64,000 bases of DNA from Microcoleus sp. bin38.metabat.b11b12b14.051 (GCF_013299165.1 NZ_JAAFKD010000016.1:1-64000), one strand, 5' to 3'; counted from the stretch's first letter, positions 8,877 to 18,791 are shown. The notes: generated by a model not told the origin, from the sequence alone. Made by a program: numbers and translations.

Positions 8877-9140
8877 TACAAAAGTATAATTTATAGCTTA
8901 ATTGCTCGATAAAAACCGATTGTGATAGTTGAGGATGTAACCTGTGGGATAGAATATAAAAAATCACCAATTTCCAATTTCCAATTCTCATTAGATAATA
9001 CTGAGGGACAGAATAAATTTTTGGCAGTTATTGCCAAACGAGCTTTATCGGTTTATGATTTACTTTAGTCTAGCTCTCTTTTGCGCCCAAAGTTTCCTTT
9101 GGTTGATCTGTAATATGAAAATCCTTACCTCTGTTGTCTC

Positions 9141-9167
9141 CTTAATATTAGTATAACTAATATTAAG
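9141..9167. promoter_or_regulatory. 27-bp palindrome, candidate operator
   Basis: Perfect 12-base arms cttaatattagt / actaatattaag surround a 3-base centre. It lies about 60-90 bases upstream of the membrane-protein/SMR gene pair. A tataat sequence follows at about 9175, so the palindrome would overlap or flank a -35 region. No regulator gene is adjacent. Confidence 0.55.
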
Positions 9168-9229
9168 ATTTCTTTATAATAAAAAATACTAATAATGTAT
9201 TGCTAGATTTTTATATTTTATGTGGTTAT

Positions 9230-9817
9230 ATGGTTTTAGGAGGTTCCAGTAAATATATTGATGAAGCCTATGACGAATCGATTTTTCATAAAAAAATTGC
9301 ACTATTCCTAGCTGCTATCTCAATGTTTTTACTTGTTTCTTTAGTTTATATAGACTACATCTCTGGGATAATTTTCATAGCTGTAGCTGTAGGATTATTG
9401 GGCTCTGGCAAAATAGACAACTTAATTTTTAGGCTTTTAACAGTATCGATTCTTATTTCTGCTATATTAAGACTATTAATTTCTCCAGTTGTAATCGACT
9501 TATCGTCGCTATCTACTGGGTTATTTATCTTTACTGCCATAGCCTTCTCATCTTTTGTAGATGAATGGTTAAATGATTTTAGCGACCGTCATAAAAATTC
9601 TTTACATTTTGTATTAAAATTTATTTTTCACAATCGGCTTATTACAAAAATAACTATTTTATTATTTTGTATTTTTGGTTATAAGCCTAAATTATATTTT
9701 ATGGCTTTTTTGGGATTTGATGCAGCCTATTCACTTATAGATAATTTAGGAGATCGAGTTAAACAGAAAATTCTCAGAGCCAAACAAAACCGATTATATC
9801 CTGAATTTAAAATTTAA
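9230..9817 (+). CDS. Hypothetical multi-pass membrane protein
   Basis: 195 aa from ATG at 9230. A TTG at 9200 would add ten residues. I do not recognise the family. There are about five hydrophobic segments: roughly residues 23-45, 47-62, 69-88, 95-110 and 135-165. They are separated by short charged loops, with a basic C-terminal tail. A conserved-looking acidic N-terminus (KYIDEAYDES) precedes the first segment. Codons are strongly AT-rich compared with the flanking pcyA and dnaX genes, suggesting acquisition by transfer. It is followed after 56 bases by an SMR exporter gene, and the pair probably forms one transcript behind the palindrome at 9141. Confidence 0.65.
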   Translation: MVLGGSSKYIDEAYDESIFHKKIALFLAAISMFLLVSLVYIDYISGIIFIAVAVGLLGSGKIDNLIFRLLTVSILISAILRLLISPVVIDLSSLSTGLFIFTAIAFSSFVDEWLNDFSDRHKNSLHFVLKFIFHNRLITKITILLFCIFGYKPKLYFMAFLGFDAAYSLIDNLGDRVKQKILRAKQNRLYPEFKI

Positions 9818-9873
9818 AACCCTTAAATTTTCCAGGAAATAAGCAAAACACAAAAAATTATTAAGGAACAAAA

Positions 9874-10224
9874 ATGCCGATACCAAAGCCAGATTATTCT
9901 GTAAGCTGGATTTATCTAATGCTTGCCATCATTTTAGAAGCAGCAGGTACTATTTATATGAAATTCTCTGAAGGTTTCACAAAAGTAGTCCCCTCGATTT
10001 TAATGCTAATTTTTTATGGAATTAGTTTTATATTTTTAAATTTAGCTATTAAAAAGCTAGATGTGAGCGTAGCTTATTCAATTTTCTCCGGGTTGGGAAT
10101 TGCTCTTGTTGCCATTGGAGGTATTTTATTTTTTAAAGACCCCATCACAATTTTTAGAATTGGTTCCATTTCTCTAATCATCCTCGGTGTGATTATTTTG
10201 AATCTTACAGGTTTATCTCATTAA
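9874..10224 (+). CDS. Small multidrug resistance (SMR) family exporter
   Basis: 116 aa with four membrane helices, the normal SMR size. The first helix contains the essential Glu (Glu22) in AIILEAAGTIYMKFSEGFTK, matching the EmrE/SugE pattern W-Y-L-x-A-I-x-x-E-x-x-G-T-x-x-x-K. SMR proteins work as antiparallel dimers that exchange protons for small cations such as quaternary amines or guanidinium. Sequence alone does not separate the Qac and Gdx subtypes here, and I saw no guanidine riboswitch upstream. A likely ribosome site aaggaa precedes the ATG. Like its upstream partner it is AT-rich. Confidence 0.85.
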   Translation: MPIPKPDYSVSWIYLMLAIILEAAGTIYMKFSEGFTKVVPSILMLIFYGISFIFLNLAIKKLDVSVAYSIFSGLGIALVAIGGILFFKDPITIFRIGSISLIILGVIILNLTGLSH

Positions 10225-10299
10225 ACAATAAAGAATGCTAAGAAAGAAGGTACGAAGCAAAGAAACAAGAAAGCCGAAAGAATTCCCAATCTATAATTC

Positions 10300-10401
10300 A
10301 ATACGGTTTACTTAAGACCCTCCTAGGGGTAAAACATGATGAAAAATCAACTCTGCGATTGCTTCGTTCCTCTCTTCGGACAATTTTAAGTAAACCGTAT
10401 T
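10300..10401. repeat. Inverted repeat with AATACGGTTTACTTAA ends
   Basis: The left arm at 10300-10316 matches the complement of the right arm at 10387-10401 over 15 bases. Related half-copies (aatacggttgacttaag near 10424, and caaccgtattt near 10518) follow, so it is probably a MITE with a decayed neighbour. The 10225-10721 interval holds no other feature that I can support. Confidence 0.6.
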
Positions 10402-10721
10402 GATCTATAATTTCCAATTAAGTCGAATACGGTTGACTTAAGAACGATCTGACTTGCACAAAATGCCTGTATTGCCATAAAATCGATCTCTGAAATTCGT
10501 CAAAAAGCCTATTTATCAACCGTATTTAAACATAGCCGATCGCATTATTCAGAATATAGCGCCAAAGAGTGTAACTGATGTATTCACAAATTCATTAACA
10601 ATCCCAAATCTCAAGCGGTACCTCATGTACTTGATAAAAGCTATAAAAGACAGCCACAAAACACTGAAAAACCTACTGATACTAGAGTTATTTCAGGAAA
10701 ATAATGTCAATTTTCCTCAAT

Positions 10722-11633
10722 CTATTTGCGAGATCCTGGACGTTTTACTCCTACCTTAGCAGGACTTTTTGTTCCACCTTTGCCCGCACTTTTAGAACTA
10801 CTTTTAGCATTTTTTTGACCCTTAGATCCTGCCAACTGACTCTCATTTTCATTGACAGCTCTGCCGGCCGGCGTTCTCGTCGTCCTAAACGTAACATTTA
10901 CCCCTTCATTCGACTGTTCTAGCACCAACATCGGTGTCGGCTTTGCTTTTTGATCCCATTCAATATGAACGATGCGACCTTGAATAGTCGGCTGCCAACT
11001 GTCGTGATCGTCTGAAGGACTCAGATAAGTTTCCAAACAGTCAATAATTTGATTGATTGTCGCCGATGTTGCCTGAGTCGGCAGTTTCATCAGCTTAATT
11101 TGAATCCGAAACAGCACTCGCTTTTCTATTTTTACTGCCGGATCGCCAGTTTCATATTCGATATCAAACATCGAATCCACTTGCCGGCCGCTCCCCGCAG
11201 TCCCGTTTTTATCTCCTACTGCACCCTGAGTCGGACGCAGGGCAATACTAATTTTGTCTTTGACTTTTACCTTAATCTGGTTGACAATGGCAAAGTGAAA
11301 AACTTCTTCCGCCATCCGCATCCTCAGGTAGTCCAAATTAAAGTCTCGCGAGTGGATGAGGTCGGGGTTTTTTTCCATCTTTGACATGGTTTCCAGAGCC
11401 AGTTTGTATTTTTTCTGGAGTTCTCTATTTCTAAACTCCTCAAATTTGAGTTTCTTGCTCAAATCGTCGAGTTTGAGCTTGCTAAACACAGCTAAACCGA
11501 TCAGCAATAACAACAGTAATCCCGACGCTCCCATGAAGAGTTGCTCTGGGGGCATATCTCCCGGTTTAGCCGATTTAGGTTTGGGAGAGGCTACTGCCAA
11601 CCTTGCTTCTACAAGGATTATTTTGGTTGACAT
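10722..11633 (-). CDS. Hypothetical single-pass membrane protein
   Basis: 303 aa, family not recognised. A cytoplasmic N-terminus of about 30 residues, rich in Pro and Lys, precedes one hydrophobic helix (about 33-51). Next comes a charged, probably coiled-coil stretch (about 52-90), then an alpha/beta region to about residue 245. The tail of about 55 residues is basic and rich in Lys, Ser and Gly. The arrangement suggests a bitopic protein with a soluble domain and a disordered basic tail, possibly binding nucleic acid or a membrane surface (inference). It is transcribed divergently from dnaX with a 541-base gap in which I see no gene. Confidence 0.65.
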   Translation of the reverse strand: MSTKIILVEARLAVASPKPKSAKPGDMPPEQLFMGASGLLLLLLIGLAVFSKLKLDDLSKKLKFEEFRNRELQKKYKLALETMSKMEKNPDLIHSRDFNLDYLRMRMAEEVFHFAIVNQIKVKVKDKISIALRPTQGAVGDKNGTAGSGRQVDSMFDIEYETGDPAVKIEKRVLFRIQIKLMKLPTQATSATINQIIDCLETYLSPSDDHDSWQPTIQGRIVHIEWDQKAKPTPMLVLEQSNEGVNVTFRTTRTPAGRAVNENESQLAGSKGQKNAKSSSKSAGKGGTKSPAKVGVKRPGSRK

Positions 11634-12174
11634 GGGCTTTTAAAGGGTAAATTTTGACGCTATCTTGATACAGGACTCCAGAGTAGAGCTGGCAGTGCAA
11701 CTCGATCGACCAACCTTGACATCATTCCACCACCATTTTGGTACAACTGGATTTCTGCAACGCGAACAGGCACCCTCTAATTAATACTTTATCTTTAACT
11801 GCAAGCAGCTTCCCACAAGATCGGAAAATCGCCATCGAGCAGGGGCAACAACAAATGGTGAATACTCTGTTACAGATTATACCAATATGGTCAAAAAAAA
11901 TGTTGCTTCGTGAGGCTTTGTTTGTAGAACAAGAAAAGTTAATACACATAAATTAATAGTAACTTTAGCAGCGAGCAGCCCAAAACAGGAAACAGAACAG
12001 TCGATCGCCCTGAGGATGGAGGTGCGGGCTTTCTGAGCGGGTGCTAATGGCTGCGCCACAGATCGCGCAGCACCGTGCGGCCCTGCGGGGGGGCTGGCTT
12101 TGAGAGTAGATCGACAGTGCGATCGAACGGTGTGACTTAGCTAAGATTACAGCTAATACCACCAATATTCGATC
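11634..12174. other. Intergenic region upstream of dnaX, no gene seen
   Basis: Several short open frames exist, but none has a ribosome site or recognisable protein features. A G-rich run near 12083 and a gatcgcgcag hairpin-like stretch around 12060 are the only structures noted. No 4.5S RNA, RNase P RNA or tRNA signature was found. Confidence 0.5.
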
Positions 12175-14199
12175 GTGACCTACGAACCCCTGCACCACAA
12201 ATATCGCCCCCAGACTTTTGCCGAATTAGTCGGTCAAGAGGCGATCGCCCAAACCCTCACCAGCGCCATCTTGCAACAGCGCATAGCACCAGCATATCTA
12301 TTCACCGGCCCCAGAGGCACCGGTAAAACCTCTAGTGCCAGAATTTTCGCCAAATCGCTCAACTGTATTTCTACCGGCGCCCCCACCCCAACACCCTGCG
12401 GCAAATGCAACGTTTGTCAAGAAATTGCCAGAGGTTCAACACTAGATGTCATCGAAATAGACGCCGCCAGCAACACCGGAGTAGACAACATTCGGGACTT
12501 GATCGAGCGATCGCAATTTTCCCCCGTACAGTGCCGCTATAAAGTATATGTAATCGACGAAGTTCATATGCTCAGCAACCAAGCATTTAATGCCTTATTA
12601 AAAACATTAGAAGAACCACCCGATCGCGTCGTATTCGTCCTCGCCACAACCGACCCCCAAAGAGTATTACAAACAATCATTTCTCGCTGCCAAAAATTCG
12701 ACTTCCGCCGGATTCCCCTCGACTCAATGACCGCCCACCTGCACAAAATTGCCCAATTAGAAAACATCAATATTGCGAACGATGCCGTAAAAATGGTGGC
12801 TCAAATCGCCCAAGGAGGACTGCGAGATGCCGAAAGCTTGCTCGACCAACTCAGCTTATTTCCCGATCGCATAACAGTCGAAAAAGTTTGGGATTTAGTC
12901 GGCGCCGTCCCCGAAAATGACTTGCTAGAACTGCTGCAAGCCATAGAAAACGATAACGCTACAGCATTAATAGACATGACCCGCCACCTGATGGATCGCG
13001 GTCGGGAACCGCTAATTGTGCTGCAAAGTCTCGCCAGCTTTTACCGAGATTTGCTTGTAGCTTCATCTGCACCGAAGCGCTCAGATTTAGTAGCTTTAAC
13101 CGCTGAAACTTGGCAAAAACTATGCGATTTAGCCCGTAACTGGAATGCAGAGTTAATTTTGGCAAGTCAGAAACACTTGCAAACCCACGAAGCGCAAATT
13201 AAAAACACCACTCAGCCGCGATTGTGGCTGGAAGTAACGCTGTTGGGATTGTTGCCCTCAGCCATTAGAACCCAGCAGCAACCAACAGCCGCACCAGCCC
13301 CAAATATGACTAAATCTTCTCAAAATTTGGGCAGTCAAACATCCCCGGTAGAACAGCCTGCCGCAGCCAAACCTCAAAATCAGCCACCTGGGCCGCCACC
13401 TGTGGTCGATCGCCCAGAAAGCACCCCCAGCGCACCGATTTCCGAAGCAATACCAACCCCAGAAACAAATTATTCACCGACTAATTCAGCCGATGAAATC
13501 GATTTAAATCGAGTGTGGCAACAGGTACTCGATCGCATCAGGCCGCACGGCACTCAATCGCTGCTCCGCCAACACGGGCAGCTAGTAATTCTCAACCATG
13601 ATACTGCCCATGTTAAAATTAGTTCGCAGCCGTTACTCAATATGGTCAAAGACAAAGTACCGAATATTGAAGAAGCTTTTTTACAAGTATTTAACCGTCG
13701 CATAGCAGTCAAAGTAGCAGTGACAAATCCCGCTGCCAGCAATAGTTCTCGCGCCCAGGATTTGCCAAATTCTGACGCACCTGTAGCCGAAAATCAGAGA
13801 AATTTTCCTCCGGCAGGTGAGACTAACCAACAGGTGGAGAACTCGGCGATTTCTGACAGGGTAGACAATTTTTTGGGGGATGAAGAAGAAGAGCAAAAAG
13901 ACTCCTGGGCCCCCGAAAATACCCCTACCAAGCTGCAAAATACTTCTGAACCCCAGCGCGAGACAAACAGCTCTACAAACTCTCAGAATGACATAAATGC
14001 TCTGGCTGTAGCGGTGCGGGCTGATGCTTTATCAGTCGCGAATACGGCTAACCAATGGGCTAATTTATTTGAGGGACAAGCAGTCGATTTGTCCGATGAC
14101 TTAGAAATGTGGGAGTCGGGGAGTTTTACGTTGGAATCGGAACCGGATTTTCCTGAGTTGTCTGCTGGAGTTGATGGCGATGATTTTATAGATTGGTAA
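12175..14199 (+). CDS. dnaX: DNA polymerase III subunit gamma/tau
   Basis: 674 aa from GTG. It is the clamp-loader ATPase that loads the sliding clamp and links polymerase cores. AAA+ domain: Walker A GPRGTGKT at 45-52, zinc-binding Cys64, Cys75, Cys78 and Cys81, Walker B near 123-129 (VIDEVHML), and sensor TTDPQRV near 160. Domain III ends about residue 365. A Pro/Gln/Ala-rich linker then leads to the tau-specific C-terminal part (about 440-530) and an acidic tail. No intein is present, although cyanobacterial dnaX can be a site for other insertions. Full-length and uninterrupted. Confidence 0.95.
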   Translation: MTYEPLHHKYRPQTFAELVGQEAIAQTLTSAILQQRIAPAYLFTGPRGTGKTSSARIFAKSLNCISTGAPTPTPCGKCNVCQEIARGSTLDVIEIDAASNTGVDNIRDLIERSQFSPVQCRYKVYVIDEVHMLSNQAFNALLKTLEEPPDRVVFVLATTDPQRVLQTIISRCQKFDFRRIPLDSMTAHLHKIAQLENINIANDAVKMVAQIAQGGLRDAESLLDQLSLFPDRITVEKVWDLVGAVPENDLLELLQAIENDNATALIDMTRHLMDRGREPLIVLQSLASFYRDLLVASSAPKRSDLVALTAETWQKLCDLARNWNAELILASQKHLQTHEAQIKNTTQPRLWLEVTLLGLLPSAIRTQQQPTAAPAPNMTKSSQNLGSQTSPVEQPAAAKPQNQPPGPPPVVDRPESTPSAPISEAIPTPETNYSPTNSADEIDLNRVWQQVLDRIRPHGTQSLLRQHGQLVILNHDTAHVKISSQPLLNMVKDKVPNIEEAFLQVFNRRIAVKVAVTNPAASNSSRAQDLPNSDAPVAENQRNFPPAGETNQQVENSAISDRVDNFLGDEEEEQKDSWAPENTPTKLQNTSEPQRETNSSTNSQNDINALAVAVRADALSVANTANQWANLFEGQAVDLSDDLEMWESGSFTLESEPDFPELSAGVDGDDFIDW

Positions 14200-14289
14200 T
14201 CCATGGATTTTGCCAGTTCAATCAAATTGTTCGATCGCTCCGATGAAGAGTCATCTCGTGCGCGATCGATTAACCCCACGCGCGATCGG

Positions 14290-14793
14290 GTTCGTAGTGC
14301 GGACTTGAGTCCGCTCTCATCCCAAGTACCCAGCGCCCGATCGCACGCTCGAGTTCGTAGTGCGGACTTGAGTCCGCTCTCATCCCGAGTACCCAGCGCC
14401 CGATCGCACGCTCGAGTTCGTAGTGCGGACTTGAGTCCGCTCTCATCCCGAGTACCCAGCGCCCGATCGCACGCTCGAGTTCGTAGTGCGGACTTGAGTC
14501 CGCTCTCATCCCGAGTACCCAGCGCCCGATCGCACGCTCGAGTTCGTAGTGCGGACTTGAGTCCGCTCTCATCCCGAGTACCCAGCGCCCGATCGCACGC
14601 TCGAGTTCGTAGTGCGGACTTGAGTCCGCTCTCATCCCGAGTACCCAGCGCCCGATCGCACGCTCGAGTTCGTAGTGCGGACTTGAGTCCGCTCTCATCC
14701 CGAGTACCGATCGCCCGATCGCACGCTCGAGTTCGTAGTGCGGACTTGAGTCCGCTCTCATCCCGAGTACCGATCGCCCGATCGATTTTTATT
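14290..14793. repeat. Eight 63-bp tandem repeats with GCGGACTTGAGTCCGC hairpins
   Basis: Units begin at 14290, 14353, 14416, 14479, 14542, 14605, 14668 and 14731 and are almost identical. Each holds a gcggacttgagtccgc palindrome and HIP1-like gatcgc sequences. Because 63 is a multiple of three, several frames on both strands stay open and spell a 21-residue repeat. I regard these as artefacts, not genes. The array ends in gtaatcgaccggagatgat (about 14797), the end of the MITE at 6.3 kb. A left-end-like sequence follows at 14819. Confidence 0.85.
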
Positions 14794-14930
14794 ATAGTAA
14801 TCGACCGGAGATGATACCATATCATGTCCGATCGATTAACAGCATTGAAATTCGATCGCGCGCGGCGCCGGAAAGTTCGCAGCCGGAGCCAAACAGATCG
14901 CTCTTACCAGTCAGAAACCCCGAAAGTTCC

Positions 14931-17900
14931 TTACCGCCGGCCCAGCAACTCTGAAAGCAGCGTCACCAACCTACTCGGATCGACAGGTTTGGAAATATGC
15001 CCCTGGAAACCTGCTAAAACTGCTTGTTGGCGATCTTCAAATCTGGCATAAGCAGTCAAAGCGAGGGCTGGAATTCGTCCTCCCTGTTGAGGCGGTAGAG
15101 AGCGCACCCGCCTCAACAGGGCATAACCATCCATCCCTGGCATCCCAATATCGCTAACCAAAATATCCGGTTTAAAGCAGGCCAAGAGTTCCAAAAACTC
15201 CTCAGCCGAGGATGCGGCGAGCACGTTGGCGCCATATTCTTCTAGGATGAAGGCGAGCAACTCGCGGGTATCTAGTTCGTCGTCAACCAGTAAAACTCGG
15301 ATGCCCGCGAGATCGATCTCGGCGCCGCCTGACTCTTGGGCGGGGGCGGTTTGCGGTTCCACACCAACCAGCGGTAGCCTGACAGTAAATGTCGCTCCTT
15401 GGCCCTGGCCCGCACTCTGGGCAGAGATTGTGCCGCCGTGCGCTGCCACCAAATTATTGACGATCGCCAGCCCCAGTCCCAATCCGCCATGCTTGCGAGT
15501 AATCGAAGCATCCTCTTGACGGAAATGCTCAAAAATGTGCGGCAGGAACTCTGAACTAATACCTTTGCCAGTATCGGTAATTCTAATCTGGGCCTGCTCG
15601 TCTTTGCGCTCTAGATAAATTTCTACTTGTCCGCCGTTAGGGGTGAATTTAATCGCATTCGAGAGCAGATTCCAGACTATCTGCTGCAAGCGCACCCCAT
15701 CACCGGAAACCTCTCCAATATTCTCTAAAACCGGATGAATCACAATTGATTTAGCAACTGTTGCAGTTCTAACTGTTTCCAGAGCTGACTCAATAATGAA
15801 TACTAAATTAACCGGTTCTACGTTCAAAGCCATTTTACCGCGCAAAATCCGAGCGACATCCAGCAGGTCATCAATCAGTTGGGTTTGTAATAAAACATTG
15901 CGTTCGATCGTTGCTAGAGCGCTGGTGGTTGTCGCTGCGTCTAATTTGCGAGTTTGCATCAGTTGCGTCCAGCCCAAGATCGGGTTGAGAGGCGAACGCA
16001 GTTCGTGAGAAAGAACCGCCAGAAACTCATCTTTGACGCGGTTGGCTCTTTCCAATTCTGCTCGTGCTGCTTGTTCTTGAACCAGGATGCGATCGCGCTC
16101 AGCTTGTATCTCCACCCGATCGTGGATATCGGTAAAAGTGCCAAACCATTTAACCAGGCAACCATAGACATCGCGCACCGGACAGCCGCGCAATAGATGC
16201 CAGCGATACGCGCCCTCAGAAGACTTCAGTCGGTATTGAATTTCGTAGATTTCAGTATCGTTGCTTGGGTCTTGAATTTCGGAGATTTCAGCATCGTTGT
16301 TGTGGCAATTGGGAGCCGAGTCCCAGAATCCTTCAACTTGTGGCAAATCAGCCGGATGAACCGACTGCATCCAATTTTTTTCCGCCTCTGCCAGCGGCAG
16401 TCCGGTATACTCCAACCAGCGTTGATTCAAGTAATTAATGTTGCCTCGGGCGTCACTTGCCCAGACAATATTGGGAACGCTGTTAGCTAACTGACGGTAG
16501 CGTGCTTCGCTCTCGCGCAGAGCTTCTTCTGCCTGTTTGCGATCGCTAATATCTCGCGAAACCGCTAAAAATTGCGTTACTTGACCTGTGACATCCCGAA
16601 TCGGCGTTACCACCACATCCCACCATTTCGGCGTACCTTTGGCGGTTCTGCAATTACCCTGGAATCTACCCAAATTACCTGACTTAGCAGCAGCCAGCGC
16701 GGACTCTATTTCCTGCCGATCTTGCTGTTGCCACAGACAGCTCCACTGCGCGTTGATGTAGGGGGTCACATCATCAATCTCCATCAGACACATCCCACCT
16801 GCATTCATGTACAACAGCCGTCCCTCTAGAGAAAGTATTTTGATGCAATCACTGCTGCTTTCCAAAAGTCTTTGCTTAAACTCTTCACTTTGTCGCAGTG
16901 CTTCCTCAGCTTGTTTGCGAGCGGTGATATCCAGCGACAAACCAGCCAGCAATCGCCGTTCAACAGACAGTTGAATCGGAAATTTATAGGAGATATAACA
17001 ATGTTCCGCGTCTTGCTGAGCGTAAGTTTCCATGACCTCAATTGCCTGGTTGGCACCAAGGGCACTCAGATCGTTATTCCAATACTCGTTGGCTTTGTGA
17101 GGTTCAAATAATTCAAAATCAGTTTTGCCGATCCAATCTGTGCTACCTCGCTGACAAACTCGTTCATTTATGGAATTGACATATACGTAACGCCCGTCTT
17201 CATCTTTAATGTAGGCAGTAGCAGGACTGTAACGCATAAACGCTTCAAATAAAGCTTGACTTTCCCGCAGCGCTGCTTCTCCCTGTTTGCGTTCGCTCAA
17301 TTCAATTTGAACTTGCTGATAAAGTTCGGCCTGGTGAATGGCAACACCAACCTGATTGGTGAGCTCTTTAAGCAAATCAATCTCTACTGCTTGCCACTGG
17401 CGGGGCGCAGAACACTGGTTGGCAACTAATAAGCCCCACAATGCTTCTCCGTGCAGAATTGGAACTGCCAGGTTGGCGCGCACTTGAAATCGGGCAAGCA
17501 AATCGAGGTGACACTGGCTTAAAGGAGCGGTATCAATATCATCAACTGTCTGGATGCGTCCCAGCAGATAGTCTTCAGCCCCGGTTTCCCTGAAATGCCG
17601 ATCGTCAACCTCGGCATCTAGGATCGGCAACCAGTTTTCACCGACAGATTCCACAATTACCCTGCCGCTAGAGTCTGGCCCAAAGCGATACACGAAGACT
17701 CGATCAGCTTGCAGAAAATGGCGCACTTCCACCACCGTTGTCTCCAGGATTTCGTTCACCTCAAGCGTCTGTCGCACTCGCACCGCGATCTGCGCCACCA
17801 GGGACGCTCGAGCAGTTTGCTGTCGCAGAGCATCTTCTACCCGCTGCCGCTCTTGCAATTCGCGCAGAGCCTGCTGATAAAGTTCTGCCTGTTGTAAGGC

Positions 17901-18791
17901 AATGCCAGCCTGAGTTGCTAATTCTTGGAGCAACTCGATTTCTAACGGTTGCCACTGGCGGGGGGAAGTGCAGTGATGGGCGATCAGCATTCCCCACAAT
18001 TTGTTATCTTGCAGGATCGGCACCACTAAATTTGCCCGTACCTGCAAACTTGCCAGCAACTCGACGTGGCAAGGTTTGATGCTGCCATCGTGAATATCTG
18101 GTTTGACGGTGACTAATCCCTCGTGGAATGATTGCAGGTAGGATTCACCCAGACAAGGGTGATAAAGTGAGGTAGCCAGCAGAGGAGTCCATCGATCGCC
18201 GATCGATTCTGTGATTACCTTACCCCAGCCGTCTGACTGCAAGCGGAAAATCAGCACCCGATCGGTATGCAGAAACTGCCGTACCTCTGTCACAGTTGTC
18301 TGTAGAATTTGATCCAACTCTAGCGATTGATGAATTTGCCGAGTAATCTGCCCTATCACTCGCTCTCGTTCGAGCCGCTGTTGCAATTGGGCGCGCAACT
18401 GCACGGTTTCAATCGCTCCGTTTACCGCCAGATGCAAACTCTCTGGCGTCATCTGCTCTTTGACTAGATAGTCTTGTGCGCCCGCTTTCATCGCTTGTAC
18501 GGCGATCGCCTCATTTCCCTGGCCTGTCACCACAATTACGGGCAAACACCTTTGCTGGGCCTCGTTTGGCAGTTGAGCCAGCCACTCGAGTCCATCTAAG
18601 TCTGGCAATCGGTAATCTAGCAACACGGCATCTGGTTGGTGGTGCTGCCACAGCTCGAAGCCTTTGCGCCCCAAACTTGCTTCGATAAAAATATATTTGT
18701 ACTCGCGATCGCGCAGCAGGTACCGCCGATACAGCTCCCGGTCTTCGGGACAATCATCAATAATTAATATAGTGCGCTGGCTTTGACTCAT
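14931..18791 (-). CDS. Hybrid sensor kinase: REC-GAF-GAF-PAS-PAS-PAS-HisKA-HATPase-REC
   Basis: 1286 aa. The N-terminal receiver (6-125) has phospho-acceptor Asp59. GAF1 is at about 150-305 and GAF2 at about 335-490. PAS domains lie at about 510-625, 635-755 and 760-895. HisKA has His929 in LSHELRSP, and the HATPase domain spans about 1020-1140 (N box near 1041-1046, DTGKGI near 1073). The C-terminal receiver has Asp1214. Both GAF domains carry a Cys-His pair (Cys241-His242, Cys427-His428) followed by QVRANL-VPI, the position where cyanobacteriochromes bind a bilin, so light sensing is plausible though not shown. It lies downstream of the phytochrome and rcp genes on the same strand, and the IscB element sits between them. 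No good ribosome site precedes the ATG. Confidence 0.9.
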   Translation of the reverse strand: MSQSQRTILIIDDCPEDRELYRRYLLRDREYKYIFIEASLGRKGFELWQHHQPDAVLLDYRLPDLDGLEWLAQLPNEAQQRCLPVIVVTGQGNEAIAVQAMKAGAQDYLVKEQMTPESLHLAVNGAIETVQLRAQLQQRLERERVIGQITRQIHQSLELDQILQTTVTEVRQFLHTDRVLIFRLQSDGWGKVITESIGDRWTPLLATSLYHPCLGESYLQSFHEGLVTVKPDIHDGSIKPCHVELLASLQVRANLVVPILQDNKLWGMLIAHHCTSPRQWQPLEIELLQELATQAGIALQQAELYQQALRELQERQRVEDALRQQTARASLVAQIAVRVRQTLEVNEILETTVVEVRHFLQADRVFVYRFGPDSSGRVIVESVGENWLPILDAEVDDRHFRETGAEDYLLGRIQTVDDIDTAPLSQCHLDLLARFQVRANLAVPILHGEALWGLLVANQCSAPRQWQAVEIDLLKELTNQVGVAIHQAELYQQVQIELSERKQGEAALRESQALFEAFMRYSPATAYIKDEDGRYVYVNSINERVCQRGSTDWIGKTDFELFEPHKANEYWNNDLSALGANQAIEVMETYAQQDAEHCYISYKFPIQLSVERRLLAGLSLDITARKQAEEALRQSEEFKQRLLESSSDCIKILSLEGRLLYMNAGGMCLMEIDDVTPYINAQWSCLWQQQDRQEIESALAAAKSGNLGRFQGNCRTAKGTPKWWDVVVTPIRDVTGQVTQFLAVSRDISDRKQAEEALRESEARYRQLANSVPNIVWASDARGNINYLNQRWLEYTGLPLAEAEKNWMQSVHPADLPQVEGFWDSAPNCHNNDAEISEIQDPSNDTEIYEIQYRLKSSEGAYRWHLLRGCPVRDVYGCLVKWFGTFTDIHDRVEIQAERDRILVQEQAARAELERANRVKDEFLAVLSHELRSPLNPILGWTQLMQTRKLDAATTTSALATIERNVLLQTQLIDDLLDVARILRGKMALNVEPVNLVFIIESALETVRTATVAKSIVIHPVLENIGEVSGDGVRLQQIVWNLLSNAIKFTPNGGQVEIYLERKDEQAQIRITDTGKGISSEFLPHIFEHFRQEDASITRKHGGLGLGLAIVNNLVAAHGGTISAQSAGQGQGATFTVRLPLVGVEPQTAPAQESGGAEIDLAGIRVLLVDDELDTRELLAFILEEYGANVLAASSAEEFLELLACFKPDILVSDIGMPGMDGYALLRRVRSLPPQQGGRIPALALTAYARFEDRQQAVLAGFQGHISKPVDPSRLVTLLSELLGRR

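Noticed and set aside
8457-9199. Guanidine (ykkC) riboswitch ahead of the SMR gene
   Set aside because: No recognisable ykkC core was found in the upstream 700 bases; only a MITE, a palindrome and AT-rich sequence are present.
11960-12130. Candidate 4.5S/6S-type RNA upstream of dnaX
   Set aside because: The conserved SRP RNA loop and 6S features are absent, and GC-rich hairpins alone are not enough.
13983-14825. Long open frames on both strands over the 63-bp array, spelling 21-residue repeats
   Set aside because: They exist only because the repeat length is a multiple of three with no stop in several frames. There is no ribosome site and no protein-like composition, and they overlap the dnaX end.
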